A stretch of 64,000 nucleotides of DNA, from positions 361,432 to 425,431 of the forward strand of contig NJBM01000003.1 of assembly GCA_005223045.1 (NCBI GenBank), given 5' to 3'. Source of the DNA: Planctomycetes bacterium B3_Pla. GTDB taxonomy: Bacteria > Planctomycetota > Phycisphaerae > Sedimentisphaerales > Anaerobacaceae. This document shows positions 38,526 to 47,364 of this stretch, piece by piece. Under the pieces are notes generated by a model, which searched no databases, had not been told where the DNA came from, and saw only the letters and a list, made by a program, of their open reading frames with translations. Within the stretch, counting starts at the first letter, position 1; each line of letters starts with the position of its first letter. The translations under genes were made by a program, and so were the position numbers.

Positions 38526-41500
38526 ATGTGTAAAAAGTTGATTTTTTTGGTTTCTTTTGTTTTGGTGCTGGGCTCGGTAAGCAACGCTGAAGACATCAAG
38601 TGGACTGATCTTGGCGCCGATCATCTCTGGAGCACTCCGGACAACTGGGATTTGGGTAGAGTCCCCGCCGCGGACGACGATGTCTTGATCGACGTACCGG
38701 CCGCGGCAGCACCAAATGGCCCGGTTATTGAGGACGGGATCGCTGCCGAGTGCCATGGGATATGGACGGAAGCTCCCGGTGAGCCGATGTTGACGATAAC
38801 CGGCGGATCGCTTGTGGTCGGAGACTGGATTTGGTGGGGCGACGGAGACGGTTCCTTCGGCATCTGGACAATGAGTGGCGGCACCGTGGATGTCGCCGAT
38901 GAATTCGAGCTTGGATGGGGCGGCGGTGCAGGTACTCTGACCCTGACCGGCGGTACGATCAACGCCGGAAAGGCAGTGATTCCCACCGGTAGCGGGGCAT
39001 TCGGGGAACTATTCCTTAATGGCGGCACTTACAGCGTCACCAAGGCCGACGGCCTCCAGGTAAAAGCTAACGGCCTGATCGACATCACCGAAGGTGCGTT
39101 GGTGCTGGAAGGTGACGATACGGCGAAACTCAATGACCTTATCGTGGCCGGCCAGATTACCGCCCACGGAGGCGCCGGAGAATTTGAACTGGACTTTGAT
39201 GCCAGGAATCCCGGCAAAACCACGTTAACAGCCAGTCGCGAGCCGGCAACGGGCCCGCTCAGGTTGGATTTTAACTCCAATCAGGATTCTGGTGGTGATT
39301 CAACCACTGCTGGCGATCCAAGCCTCTCTGCGGCCGCCCACAATCAAACAGGCTGGTCGTCTTATCACGCCAATCATGAGGTGATTGCCGAATTCACCAC
39401 CGCCAATTACGACGGAATCACGGTAACGCCCGACTGGCCAAATACCACAGATAACCGCGTTCGCCAGTCAATTGACCGCGGCACCGGTTATGATGATAAC
39501 TGGGACGATGCTGCAGGCGATCTTAACCTCGTCACCGACTTTATCGGTATCGACACACGCACCGGAAATGGCGGCAACGGTGACTGGGACGGCGCCACAG
39601 GCACACCCACTTACATGACACTTGCACTCGGTGGGCTGGCCGCCGGTGATTATGTCTGGACATCATTCCATCACGACACCGAACATGTATTCGGCCCGTT
39701 CGCAGTTTGGCTTTCAACAGATGGCGGCGCAACTTTTACTCAACTCGATGATGGTGTTATGACTGATTCGACCACAGGCGGAAATCCCGATTCCGGCGCA
39801 ACAGAAGTTGGTCCTGATGCATACTCACTCTCTTCAACTTATCACGCATCATTTCGTGCAGATGGCATAAATGCTGTCGTCTTTCGTTTTGCACCTTACT
39901 CCGAAACCGCTGTCCACCGCCAAATCTGGGGTATGAACGGCCTCGTGTTAGAACTTGATCCGACGGTAGTGTTGTTTGCGGAAGATTTCGAAGGTTTGCC
40001 TTTGGGTCCGAATGTCGATGAGGCACTTGCCGGCGATGCGGTCTGGACGGATACGCCGCCGGAAGGCTGGACCGTTGACGAAAGCGGTATTCCAGGCATC
40101 GGCGCGCCGGCTACCGACGGCGTTACCGAATGGGCTGGATGGGCCTTCGCCGATAAGGCATGGTGGATAGAAGCTGCAGAAGACCAGGACCGCTCTCTTT
40201 TCGAGTTGGCAAGCGGCACCGTTGCCGTGGCCGATCCTGATGAGTGGGACGATGCAGATCGTCTGCCAATACCGATTTCTGCGGACCCTTATGATACATG
40301 GCTAACGACACCCGCAATTGATATCTTCGGCCTTGAGGCCGGTACGCTTAAACTCAAGTTCGATTCGAGCTGGCGTCCGGAGTTCGACGATAACTATCGC
40401 CAGACGGCGTCCATAACCGCTTCCTTCGATGGAGCAGGGCCTGTCTCGGTGCTTTTGTGGGAATCCGATAGCGCAAGTGATAACTTCCACCCATACGCTA
40501 CCAATGAAACTGTCGTTGTCGATTTGGATGTTCCAGAAGGCGCATCAAGCGTTGTTTTGGAATTCGGTTTGTTTGACGCCGGCAATGACTGGTGGTGGGC
40601 GATTGACAATGTGGAAGTCACGGGCATACCCAGAGAGAAAATCATCGTTCTTTCCGAGGATTTCGAAGGTTTGGCTTTGGGTCCGAATGTTGACGAAGCA
40701 GTTGTCGGCGATGCAGTCTGGACGGACACACCGCCGGAAGGCTGGGCCGTTGACGAAAGTGGTATTCCCGGGATTGCTGATCCGGCAACGGACGGCGTAA
40801 CCGAATGGGCCGGATGGGCTTTTGCCGATAAGGCATGGTGGACCGAAGCCGCCGGCGATCAGAATCGTTCCCAGTTTGTGCTGGCAAGCGGCACTGTCGC
40901 CATAGCCGACCCGGATGAGTGGGACGACGCGGCTCATGATGACTCGGCAGCAGCAGGCTGGTACAAGACCTTCCTCAGTACGCCTGCAACGGATATTTCC
41001 GGTCTTGAGGCTGGTTCGCTCAGACTCACGTTCGATTCGAGCTGGCGTCCGGAATTTGATTCCAACTATCAACAGACGGCGAATATTACCGCCTCGTTTG
41101 ACGGCGGAGAGCCCGTCGAGGTTCTTTTGTGGGAATCCGACAGCGGTAGTGCGAACTTCAAGCCTGACTCCACCAACGAAACCGTCGTTGTCGATTTGCA
41201 GAATCCTGCAGGAGCCAAGAGCGTCGTTTTGACGTTCGGCTTGTTCGACGCCGGCAACGACTGGTGGTGGGCCATCGACAACGTGGAAGTCAGCGGCCTT
41301 GCGCCGGTGCCTTATACGTATGACGGCGATGCTCTGGATGAAGCGTGGGACCATGACAACGGCTCCGACCAGTGGGACGGCACAGAACCCGGCGAAGGCA
41401 ATCCGGGCGGCGCCGCAGCGCTGACCGAAGACGGCGTGACGTTCCTCCGCATCCAGGATACGGGCGATCCGAGGGACTACGGCATGAGTGATCCTGGCAG

Positions 41501-42746
41501 CAACCGGAAGGTCTATCTTACCCGCCCGATTGGCATTGGCCTGGACGGGGCGAGACTTGAGTTCCGTGCCCGTGTGGCAACCTCGGCTCCTCTGGATGAC
41601 GCCCATCCGAATGGCGGCGCGGGAATCGAGCCCTGGCCGGAAGGCGGGATTGGCTACCACATCAGAGACGGTGGCAAAGGCATGTTTGGCATCTCCGACG
41701 GCGTGGGGATCATCTCGTTCTCCCTGGCCAAGGCCGGCGAGCCTGACTTTGAGAATGAAGCTACCGATGTGCTGGTGATGAACAACCTGGTGGGCGCCGA
41801 GCCTTCGGGCGATGTGGACACCGAGGATGCGGCAGCAGCAGTGGCCATGAACATGATGGTTATAGATGACGCTACCCAGTGGAATACCTTTGTGATTGAT
41901 ATTGTTGCCGGAGGTGCCGGTACACACATTGTGAGCGTGTCTGCCAACGGCGGTCCGGCAGAGTCATTTGATGTGACCTTGGGTAGCGATCTTGAGGCCG
42001 ATGGCCCCTTCATCGCTATCGGTTCGTCCGGCACCGGAGGCATTACCGCCTTCGACGTGGACTATGTCTCGGTCGGCCTTTCTCCGGCAGTAGATTCAGT
42101 AGATCCGTCTCTGGTTATCTACTACTCCTTTGACGAAGTTACTGATATTGTCGCGGATGAGTCCGGCAAAGGCCGTGACGGCGTTGTAGTCGGTGACGTT
42201 ACGGCAGAGGCCGGCGGCATGTACGGCGGAGCTGCCAATTTCGCAACCGGCAGTTATCTCGACCTGGACGGCCCAAGTGTCCCCGCTGAAAATATTCCAA
42301 CGTCCGCTATGACGCTTGCCGCCTGGATAAACATTGCCAATACAGGCGGAGATCACGAGATATTCAGCGCCAGAGCATCTGACGAAAGCTGGCTTATTCA
42401 CCCTGAGCCGAAAAGCAGCGGCGACATTAGATGGCTGCTCCGCTCTTACGGCGGCACTACAATCTTCCAGATACGTGCAGGTACTGTGACGTGGGATGAA
42501 TGGCTTCATTTCGCAGGCACGTACGACAAAGAGTCCGCCAAGGCGGCTCTGTATATCAACGGGGAATTGATTGAGGAGATGGACGTTGCAAGCCCCGCGG
42601 ATATAGCCGGAGACTGGGACCTGGGTGCTCGTGTAGGATTGACTATTGATAACGGAAGACCTTTCACAGGGCTTATGGACGAGTTCCGCATGTACACGCG
42701 GGCGCTGTCACACGATGAGGTCCTTGCGATAATGGAAGGTCCGTGA
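38526..42746 (+). CDS. Giant secreted surface protein with duplicated module and C-terminal LamG
   Basis: A 1406-residue exported protein of unknown function. Signal peptide 1-20; an N-terminal region (25-250) of Gly-rich strand repeats (LTLTGGTINAG, LFLNGGTYSV) like autotransporter-type beta-solenoids; a jelly-roll-like domain about 255-480; two tandem copies of a 220-residue module (about 480-700 and 705-925), each from EDFEGL to WWWAIDNVEV; a further domain about 927-1190; and a C-terminal LamG domain (1191-1406) with LHFAGTYDKESAKAALYING. Many acidic residues suggest calcium binding. No anchor is seen. The identical SD leader to the gene at 33726 fixes the start. Confidence 0.8.
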   Translation: MCKKLIFLVSFVLVLGSVSNAEDIKWTDLGADHLWSTPDNWDLGRVPAADDDVLIDVPAAAAPNGPVIEDGIAAECHGIWTEAPGEPMLTITGGSLVVGDWIWWGDGDGSFGIWTMSGGTVDVADEFELGWGGGAGTLTLTGGTINAGKAVIPTGSGAFGELFLNGGTYSVTKADGLQVKANGLIDITEGALVLEGDDTAKLNDLIVAGQITAHGGAGEFELDFDARNPGKTTLTASREPATGPLRLDFNSNQDSGGDSTTAGDPSLSAAAHNQTGWSSYHANHEVIAEFTTANYDGITVTPDWPNTTDNRVRQSIDRGTGYDDNWDDAAGDLNLVTDFIGIDTRTGNGGNGDWDGATGTPTYMTLALGGLAAGDYVWTSFHHDTEHVFGPFAVWLSTDGGATFTQLDDGVMTDSTTGGNPDSGATEVGPDAYSLSSTYHASFRADGINAVVFRFAPYSETAVHRQIWGMNGLVLELDPTVVLFAEDFEGLPLGPNVDEALAGDAVWTDTPPEGWTVDESGIPGIGAPATDGVTEWAGWAFADKAWWIEAAEDQDRSLFELASGTVAVADPDEWDDADRLPIPISADPYDTWLTTPAIDIFGLEAGTLKLKFDSSWRPEFDDNYRQTASITASFDGAGPVSVLLWESDSASDNFHPYATNETVVVDLDVPEGASSVVLEFGLFDAGNDWWWAIDNVEVTGIPREKIIVLSEDFEGLALGPNVDEAVVGDAVWTDTPPEGWAVDESGIPGIADPATDGVTEWAGWAFADKAWWTEAAGDQNRSQFVLASGTVAIADPDEWDDAAHDDSAAAGWYKTFLSTPATDISGLEAGSLRLTFDSSWRPEFDSNYQQTANITASFDGGEPVEVLLWESDSGSANFKPDSTNETVVVDLQNPAGAKSVVLTFGLFDAGNDWWWAIDNVEVSGLAPVPYTYDGDALDEAWDHDNGSDQWDGTEPGEGNPGGAAALTEDGVTFLRIQDTGDPRDYGMSDPGSNRKVYLTRPIGIGLDGARLEFRARVATSAPLDDAHPNGGAGIEPWPEGGIGYHIRDGGKGMFGISDGVGIISFSLAKAGEPDFENEATDVLVMNNLVGAEPSGDVDTEDAAAAVAMNMMVIDDATQWNTFVIDIVAGGAGTHIVSVSANGGPAESFDVTLGSDLEADGPFIAIGSSGTGGITAFDVDYVSVGLSPAVDSVDPSLVIYYSFDEVTDIVADESGKGRDGVVVGDVTAEAGGMYGGAANFATGSYLDLDGPSVPAENIPTSAMTLAAWINIANTGGDHEIFSARASDESWLIHPEPKSSGDIRWLLRSYGGTTIFQIRAGTVTWDEWLHFAGTYDKESAKAALYINGELIEEMDVASPADIAGDWDLGARVGLTIDNGRPFTGLMDEFRMYTRALSHDEVLAIMEGP
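39967..41309 (+). repeat. Tandem 670-base intragenic duplication
   Basis: 39967-40640 and 40642-41309 encode the same module with high DNA identity over long stretches (for example around 40030-40080 and 40705-40755). The main difference is a short replaced segment around 40255-40300 versus 40925-40975. Confidence 0.85.
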
Positions 42747-42867
42747 TTTCCGTTCGCCTTGGGGCCTTGCCCCGGCGAATGTGTAGTTCAAGAAGCGACT
42801 GTGGCCGGAGCAGGCTGTAATCAGCTTGTGCCAGGCCGAGTCGTTGGCCAGTGATTTTGTATCACTT

Positions 42868-42902
42868 CGGGGCCTATGCCGATAAGTTCGGCATGGGCCC
42901 CG
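42868..42902. terminator. GC-rich hairpin, family 1 (copy 3)
   Basis: CGGGGCCTATGCCGA pairs perfectly with TCGGCATGGGCCCCG apart from one G-U-type position, loop TAAGT, followed by TTTGCTTTTT. Good intrinsic terminator for the giant surface-protein gene. Confidence 0.75.
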
Positions 42903-42968
42903 TTTGCTTTTTGGAGATGATTAAATACGAAGGTACAGAACGTTTTCGATGAAACTGCGGGGCAGCTC

Positions 42969-43838
42969 CTAATCCACCCTTATGCCCTGCTGTTCCAACC
43001 AGTGTTTCAGATCGCCCATCTCATTGTTAAAAATCTCGTTGTCGTAATCTTCTTCGAGCTTGTGAATGTTGCTCTCCAGTTCCGGCTGCTCCTGCACAAC
43101 GTCGCCCAATTTCTTCTCAAATGCATCGCTGACAACTGTCAGGTCGCCGAAGTCCATATCCAGCTCCAACATGCCCGCTACGCGCCGCGTCACTGCTTCT
43201 ATACACTTGGGATTGTTGCCTTGTACATAAGCAGGGATCGTAGCGACGAGGCTCACCATGCCGATGTCCCACTTCCTGCAGTTGGCGATCAGGTAGGTAA
43301 TGATGCTCGCCGGGCCCTCATAGTTGGAGAACTTTACGCCGTAGTGCTGGAAAGTTTCCTTGAGCTGCGGATGCGAAACGGAGCATAAAAGCCTCGGCTC
43401 GCGCGTATGCGGCACAAGACCGGCGACGCTGCCAATGAAGTATATCATCTTAACGCCGAATTCCGCACACATCGAGAAAATACATTCTCCGAAATCTTCC
43501 CAGTTCAGATTCGGCTCCTTGCCCGTAAACAGTATCAGATCGCTTTTATCGCTGTAAAAAAAAGTGCTCGACGGAGCATCATAAGACTCTATTATGCCCT
43601 CGTTTATCTTCGTATGCGGACGAAACAGTGCAGTTATCTCCATCGAGCCGGGGAAACTATAGATATAAAATCCATCCGGCTCAATCTCGGCGAATCTCCG
43701 GGCGTCGAGCTTGTCGACAAGACAATCCACCGTCCCGGTCGAGACCTCGCCGCCGTCCATCCAGCCGGATAAACCCACTAATAGCCGGGGATTATGCAAA
43801 TTCGGTCTCTCGTAAATACTTAGTTTGTCCGATGGCAT
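42969..43838 (-). CDS. PAC2-family protein
   Basis: A 289-residue cytoplasmic protein of the PAC2 family, named after a proteasome assembly chaperone but of unknown role in bacteria. It has the family's LLVGLSGWMDGGEVS opening, the FFGxxAG-like YFIGSVAGLVPHTREPR loop and the SYEGPASIITYLI-like SNYEGPASIITYLI segment, and ends in an acidic helix. AAGGAG precedes the ATG. It is divergent from the Tat-exported gene at 44132. Confidence 0.85.
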   Translation of the reverse strand: MPSDKLSIYERPNLHNPRLLVGLSGWMDGGEVSTGTVDCLVDKLDARRFAEIEPDGFYIYSFPGSMEITALFRPHTKINEGIIESYDAPSSTFFYSDKSDLILFTGKEPNLNWEDFGECIFSMCAEFGVKMIYFIGSVAGLVPHTREPRLLCSVSHPQLKETFQHYGVKFSNYEGPASIITYLIANCRKWDIGMVSLVATIPAYVQGNNPKCIEAVTRRVAGMLELDMDFGDLTVVSDAFEKKLGDVVQEQPELESNIHKLEEDYDNEIFNNEMGDLKHWLEQQGIRVD

Positions 43839-43873
43839 ATTCGCTCCTTGAGTGCTCCAACATTCAGCTTACT

Positions 43874-44035
43874 ATGACTTATCGGCATGTTAATCCAGTT
43901 AAATTTGCCATTTATCAAGAGAAAGGCAAGATTTTGCTCGCCGGCAAACCCCTCCGGACCGGCAATACGGCTTTTAATATATACGCATGCAGTCTTGCCC
44001 GGAGTCTGAAAAAAAACGGAAAAGTTTTGCTGTAA
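43874..44035 (+). CDS. Possible small basic protein
   Basis: A 53-codon open frame with protein-like composition (QEKGKILLAGKPLRTGN) in the gap between divergent genes. There is no Shine-Dalgarno site and no recognisable family, so it may be fortuitous. Confidence 0.2.
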   Translation: MTYRHVNPVKFAIYQEKGKILLAGKPLRTGNTAFNIYACSLARSLKKNGKVLL

Positions 44036-44131
44036 TCCCCGAAAAAAAGTAATATAGACTTAAAACGTAGGTTGAACTGTACGTTATAGGCCCGACCGGC
44101 TATCACACGCTATTAGAAAAGGAGAGTGCCG

Positions 44132-45127
44132 ATGTCGCGAAATATAAATCGCCGAAACTTCATCAAAAAATCGCTCGTGAGTCCCGCCGCAGGCGCATTA
44201 GCGCTGCAAGCGGCACAAAACAAAGCCTCGGCCGCAGACACAGTCAAGCAATCCGACTCGTCGCTGAGGCTGCTCTCACCCGAGGCCGGTTTGCCCAAGG
44301 GCAAGATCAAGAACCTTGAAATTGGCCGGCTTTTGCTCGGCGGCAATCTACTTACCCATTTCACCCACAGCCGGGACTTGAAGTACGTTTACAACCTGAC
44401 CGCGCACTACAACACCGAGCAGAAAATCTTAGAAACTATGGCAGTCGCTGAAACTCACGGCGTCGATACACTGGTTATCCATACCGCACCCGGCGTCGTG
44501 AGCTTGCTTAAGAAATACCGATACCGCCAAGGCGGAAAAATCAAATGGATAATCTGCCCTACCGCCCAGGTGGATACTGAATTTGACGCTTATAAAAAGC
44601 AGGTTGAAATGCTTGTCGAGGAGGGAGTCGATGCAATCTATCTGTGGGGTGTAGTTGCCGACAGGCTCGTTTCTCAGGGCAAGGTGGACATGATCGCCAA
44701 GGCGGTGGAAGTCGCCAAGGTCAATGGCGTACCGTCCGGCGTTGGAGCGCATGATCTGGAAGTTATTAAGCAGTGTGAGCGAAACAACGTTGACGCCGAT
44801 TTCTACATCAAGACACTGCACCACCACAAGTACGCCACAGCGCCACGGGTAGATGAATTGACAAAAGTGACTGCTGAAGTCCCGGGCTACTGGTGTAAAA
44901 ATCCCGATGAAGTGGTCGATTTTATGAAAGGCGTCGAGAAGCCCTGGATTGCCTTCAAGGTGATGGCAGCCGGTGCGATTCCGCCCAAGAACGCCTTTAG
45001 CTATGCCTTTGATAACGGCGCCGATTTTGTATTGGCAGGCATGTTTGATTTCGAGATCGCCGAAGATGTGCTTATCGCAAATGCGGTCCTGAAGGAAGCC
45101 AGGAGAGAGCGCCCGTGGAGGGCCTGA
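44132..45127 (+). CDS. Tat-exported protein with TIM-barrel-like features, function unknown
   Basis: A 331-residue protein with twin-arginine leader (NRRNFIKKSLVSPAAGALAL) and alternating strand/helix pattern typical of a TIM barrel: LEIGRLLLGGN, VDTLVIHTA, KWIICPTAQ, VDAIYLWGV, GVPSGVGAHDLEVI, WIAFKVMAAGAI, ADFVLAGMFDFEI. The opening resembles aldo/keto reductases, but the catalytic Asp-Tyr-Lys-His set was not found, so no enzyme activity is assigned. AAGGAG seven bases before ATG 44132 sets the start. Its stop is one base from the stop of the convergent permease gene. Confidence 0.7.
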   Translation: MSRNINRRNFIKKSLVSPAAGALALQAAQNKASAADTVKQSDSSLRLLSPEAGLPKGKIKNLEIGRLLLGGNLLTHFTHSRDLKYVYNLTAHYNTEQKILETMAVAETHGVDTLVIHTAPGVVSLLKKYRYRQGGKIKWIICPTAQVDTEFDAYKKQVEMLVEEGVDAIYLWGVVADRLVSQGKVDMIAKAVEVAKVNGVPSGVGAHDLEVIKQCERNNVDADFYIKTLHHHKYATAPRVDELTKVTAEVPGYWCKNPDEVVDFMKGVEKPWIAFKVMAAGAIPPKNAFSYAFDNGADFVLAGMFDFEIAEDVLIANAVLKEARRERPWRA

Positions 45128-45128
45128 T

Positions 45129-46244
45129 CTAACTTTTCGTCAGCACGTCCGTCTTGCCGGCGAAAAGATCTGCAATTGCGCGTGTGTAGCCGAACCGTTG
45201 AAGAAGTATCTTGACCACGGCCGTAATAGGCACGGCCAGAAACATCCCGATTATCCCCCAGATCGTCCCGAAGAAAATCAACGACAACAGCACCACAACA
45301 GGGTGCAAATCGAGAGACTCTCCCATCATTTTAGGTTGAATAAGGTTGCCCATGACAAACTGGATGCTGCCGGGAATCGCCAGGACGAGAATCTTCGAGA
45401 CCATGCCAAGCTCAGGATCGATCAAAGCCACCGGCAAGGGCAGGATCGTTGCTATGATTGAGCCTATGTTCGGTATGAAATTCAGCAGGAACGCCAGGAA
45501 ACCGAACATCCATCCTAATTTCACTCCCAGGAAAGTCAGCACCAATCCCACGAGGACTCCCGTAATCCCGGACGTGACAATTATGGTCACCACATACCGC
45601 TTGATGCGTATCTCGACCTCCCACCACAGGCTGCCCTGCGGCGCTTTATAGATGCCCTTTCCGGCAACCATAAAGATCATGAAAATCAAAACGAGCAGCC
45701 CGTTCTGGATCACACCCATTATACTGCTGGCAGTATCGGCGAGTACACGGCGCACATAATCGCTGAGAATGCGAATCAGCTCGTTGGGATCGGCGAACAG
45801 GCTGTTGGGCTTATTGGGATCATCGGCCGGGCGGTCAGGATCGTTGGGATCTTCGGCCGGACGGTCAGGATCATTGGGATCACGTGTGTACCAATCGGAT
45901 ATGTACCCTTGCGCTCTCACGAGCATTTGTCGGATTTGCTTGCCATAGACGTCCTTACTGTCCACGATCTGATTAGCTGCTTTGGTGACGAGTAGAGCGC
46001 CCAGCGCGAGAACCGCACAGCCAAAAAGGACAGTGGTCAGAATCGCTGTGCGGCGCGGGATGCGGAGCCATTTCATCTGGATATCGATGGCGGGGATCAA
46101 ACTAAGCGTGAGAAAAATCGCCAGGACGAATGGGATCAGCACGGAACTAAACGCATACAGCGCGCCGGCAATCCCCAGTGCGGTCAACACCAGCAAGCAC
46201 ACAGTCTGAATACGTTGTTCGTATTGTTCACTCTGCTTGGCCAT
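45129..46244 (-). CDS. AI-2E family (PerM-like) membrane transporter
   Basis: A 371-residue membrane protein with about seven helices. The long C-terminal block FLAFLLNFIPNIGSIIATILPLPVA and the GNLIQPKMMGESLDLHPVVVLLSL segment are the signature of the AI-2E/PerM family, members of which export small molecules or act as Na+/H+ antiporters. Between helices 3 and 4 sits an unusual Asp/Pro-rich tandem repeat (DPNDPDRPA twice, then DPNKPN, about residues 121-146). No strong Shine-Dalgarno site precedes ATG 46244. Confidence 0.88.
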   Translation of the reverse strand: MAKQSEQYEQRIQTVCLLVLTALGIAGALYAFSSVLIPFVLAIFLTLSLIPAIDIQMKWLRIPRRTAILTTVLFGCAVLALGALLVTKAANQIVDSKDVYGKQIRQMLVRAQGYISDWYTRDPNDPDRPAEDPNDPDRPADDPNKPNSLFADPNELIRILSDYVRRVLADTASSIMGVIQNGLLVLIFMIFMVAGKGIYKAPQGSLWWEVEIRIKRYVVTIIVTSGITGVLVGLVLTFLGVKLGWMFGFLAFLLNFIPNIGSIIATILPLPVALIDPELGMVSKILVLAIPGSIQFVMGNLIQPKMMGESLDLHPVVVLLSLIFFGTIWGIIGMFLAVPITAVVKILLQRFGYTRAIADLFAGKTDVLTKS

Positions 46245-46449
46245 TTTCAGCCTGACTCTGACTCAGCAAAATACGCGCGGCTTTCGCAAATAATTCCGGA
46301 AAGTGATATTACCAGATATGTCCGGAAACTTCCAACATTTTTCGCATCAATAGTGCTTGAATATGAGATCGCAGCAAGAATATCTCAAGGGCGTTTGGGG
46401 CCGTCGTAATCGCAGTGGAAGCTAATTGTCCCGGATAGTCAAAGGGGGC

Positions 46450-46513
46450 TAACGGAGAGGAGGGGATTCGAACCCCCGGTAGAGGTGTTTACCCCTACGA
46501 CGGTTTAGCAAAC
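46450..46513 (-). repeat. Displaced 3' half of tRNA-Ser(GCU); attachment site
   Basis: These 64 bases match 48757-48820 with one mismatch. They run from just outside the tRNA 3' end through the T arm and variable arm to the anticodon loop and then stop matching. A tRNA 3' half copied in the same orientation is the classic scar of integrase-mediated insertion. It is not a functional tRNA because the D arm and acceptor 5' strand are missing. Confidence 0.85.
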
Positions 46514-46790
46514 GCTTTTCACTGCTTTAGGTAACTTCGACGGTCTCCTACGTTTACAACCAAGTTCTTTGACCTAAAAACAGCCAAGTTACGTTCTGGT
46601 CACCCATTCGCCTGACTGTCGCTGTATTGAAATAGCTAATATTGGTCTTGGAAATGGTCGATATATTGATTGATAGCGAGAACATCCTTCTGGTTGATTA
46701 GTTAGCGGCATGGAACTCATCTGAATGACGATAAGTTCGGGATGTTATACGGAAACCGTATAAACATTGTTCGGCAGGGAAGGAAACGGA

Positions 46791-47270
46791 ATGCCCGACT
46801 ATCTCAAGACACTGATCCTGTCGGCTGTAGGATTCATCACGACCGTGTGCGCGGCCTTCCTGTCGGCACGCTGGGCCGTTCGCCGGGCATATCAGGAACG
46901 ATGGTGGGATCGGAAAGAACAGGCATACCGCGAAATCATCGATGCGCTCCACGACCTCCTTCGCTACTCCTCATTCGAGGCGGATCGGGAGCTTAGTAGA
47001 GAGCAAGGCAGAGAGCAATGGGATCATCCGAAAAGGAAAGAGTTCGGAGCCCTGTATGCGGAAGCCTATTGGAAGGTGCAGAGGATGACCGACATCGGCC
47101 CCTTTGTGATCTCAGAGAATGCCGCTCAGATCCTACAGAAGCTGCGAGACAGACCGAAGCTTGAGTGGGGAGAACTCCCCGCCTTGGAGCTTCGCGAGCA
47201 GGATGCGGCATGCTATAGCGAAGCACTGGACGGAATCCGGAAGTGCGCGAGAGCAGACCTGAAAGTGTGA
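46791..47270 (+). CDS. Small membrane-anchored protein, unknown function
   Basis: A 159-residue protein with a single N-terminal membrane helix (LILSAVGFITTVCAAFLSA, about 7-25) and a charged helical cytosolic part starting RRAYQERWWDRKEQAYREII. No family was recognised; phage and island proteins often have this form. GGAAGGAAACGG lies before ATG 46791. A hairpin follows its stop. Confidence 0.65.
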   Translation: MPDYLKTLILSAVGFITTVCAAFLSARWAVRRAYQERWWDRKEQAYREIIDALHDLLRYSSFEADRELSREQGREQWDHPKRKEFGALYAEAYWKVQRMTDIGPFVISENAAQILQKLRDRPKLEWGELPALELREQDAACYSEALDGIRKCARADLKV

Positions 47271-47274
47271 GAAA

Positions 47275-47349
47275 GCCGAACCAGTTGCTCCACCGTACCC
47301 AGTAAGGCGCGCGGACGCGCCTCACTGGTCCGGTGAGCACGACGTTAGC
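47275..47349 (+). other. attC-like hairpin between two accessory genes
   Basis: GCCGAAC (47275-47281) and GTTAGCA (47344-47350) flank nested inverted repeats: GCTC...GAGC (47287-47290 / 47335-47338), CACCG...CGGTG, CCAGT...ACTGG and GGCGCG...CGCGCC. Length (about 75 bases), outer boxes and long imperfect stem resemble an integron attC site, but the outer boxes match the consensus (RYYYAAC / GTTRRRY) only in part. A simple terminator is the alternative. Confidence 0.4.
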
Positions 47350-47364
47350 AAATAGGGAAGACAA

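Noticed and set aside
40545..41927. Long minus-strand frame (460 codons) inside the giant surface protein gene
   Set aside because: It arises from the GC-rich codon pattern and the internal duplication of the plus-strand gene; the translated sequence shows no domain.
43397..44110. Riboswitch in the gap between the PAC2 and Tat-protein genes
   Set aside because: Some inverted GC words are present (GCCGGCAAACC / ACCGGC) but no known riboswitch core could be recognised.
44132..45127. Annotation as aldo/keto reductase
   Set aside because: Only the first strand resembles the family; the catalytic Tyr/Lys/His/Asp set was not found, so a neutral description is safer.
46450..46513. A second tRNA-Ser gene
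   Set aside because: Only the T arm, variable arm and anticodon 3' strand match; D arm and acceptor 5' strand are absent, so it is an attachment-site fragment.
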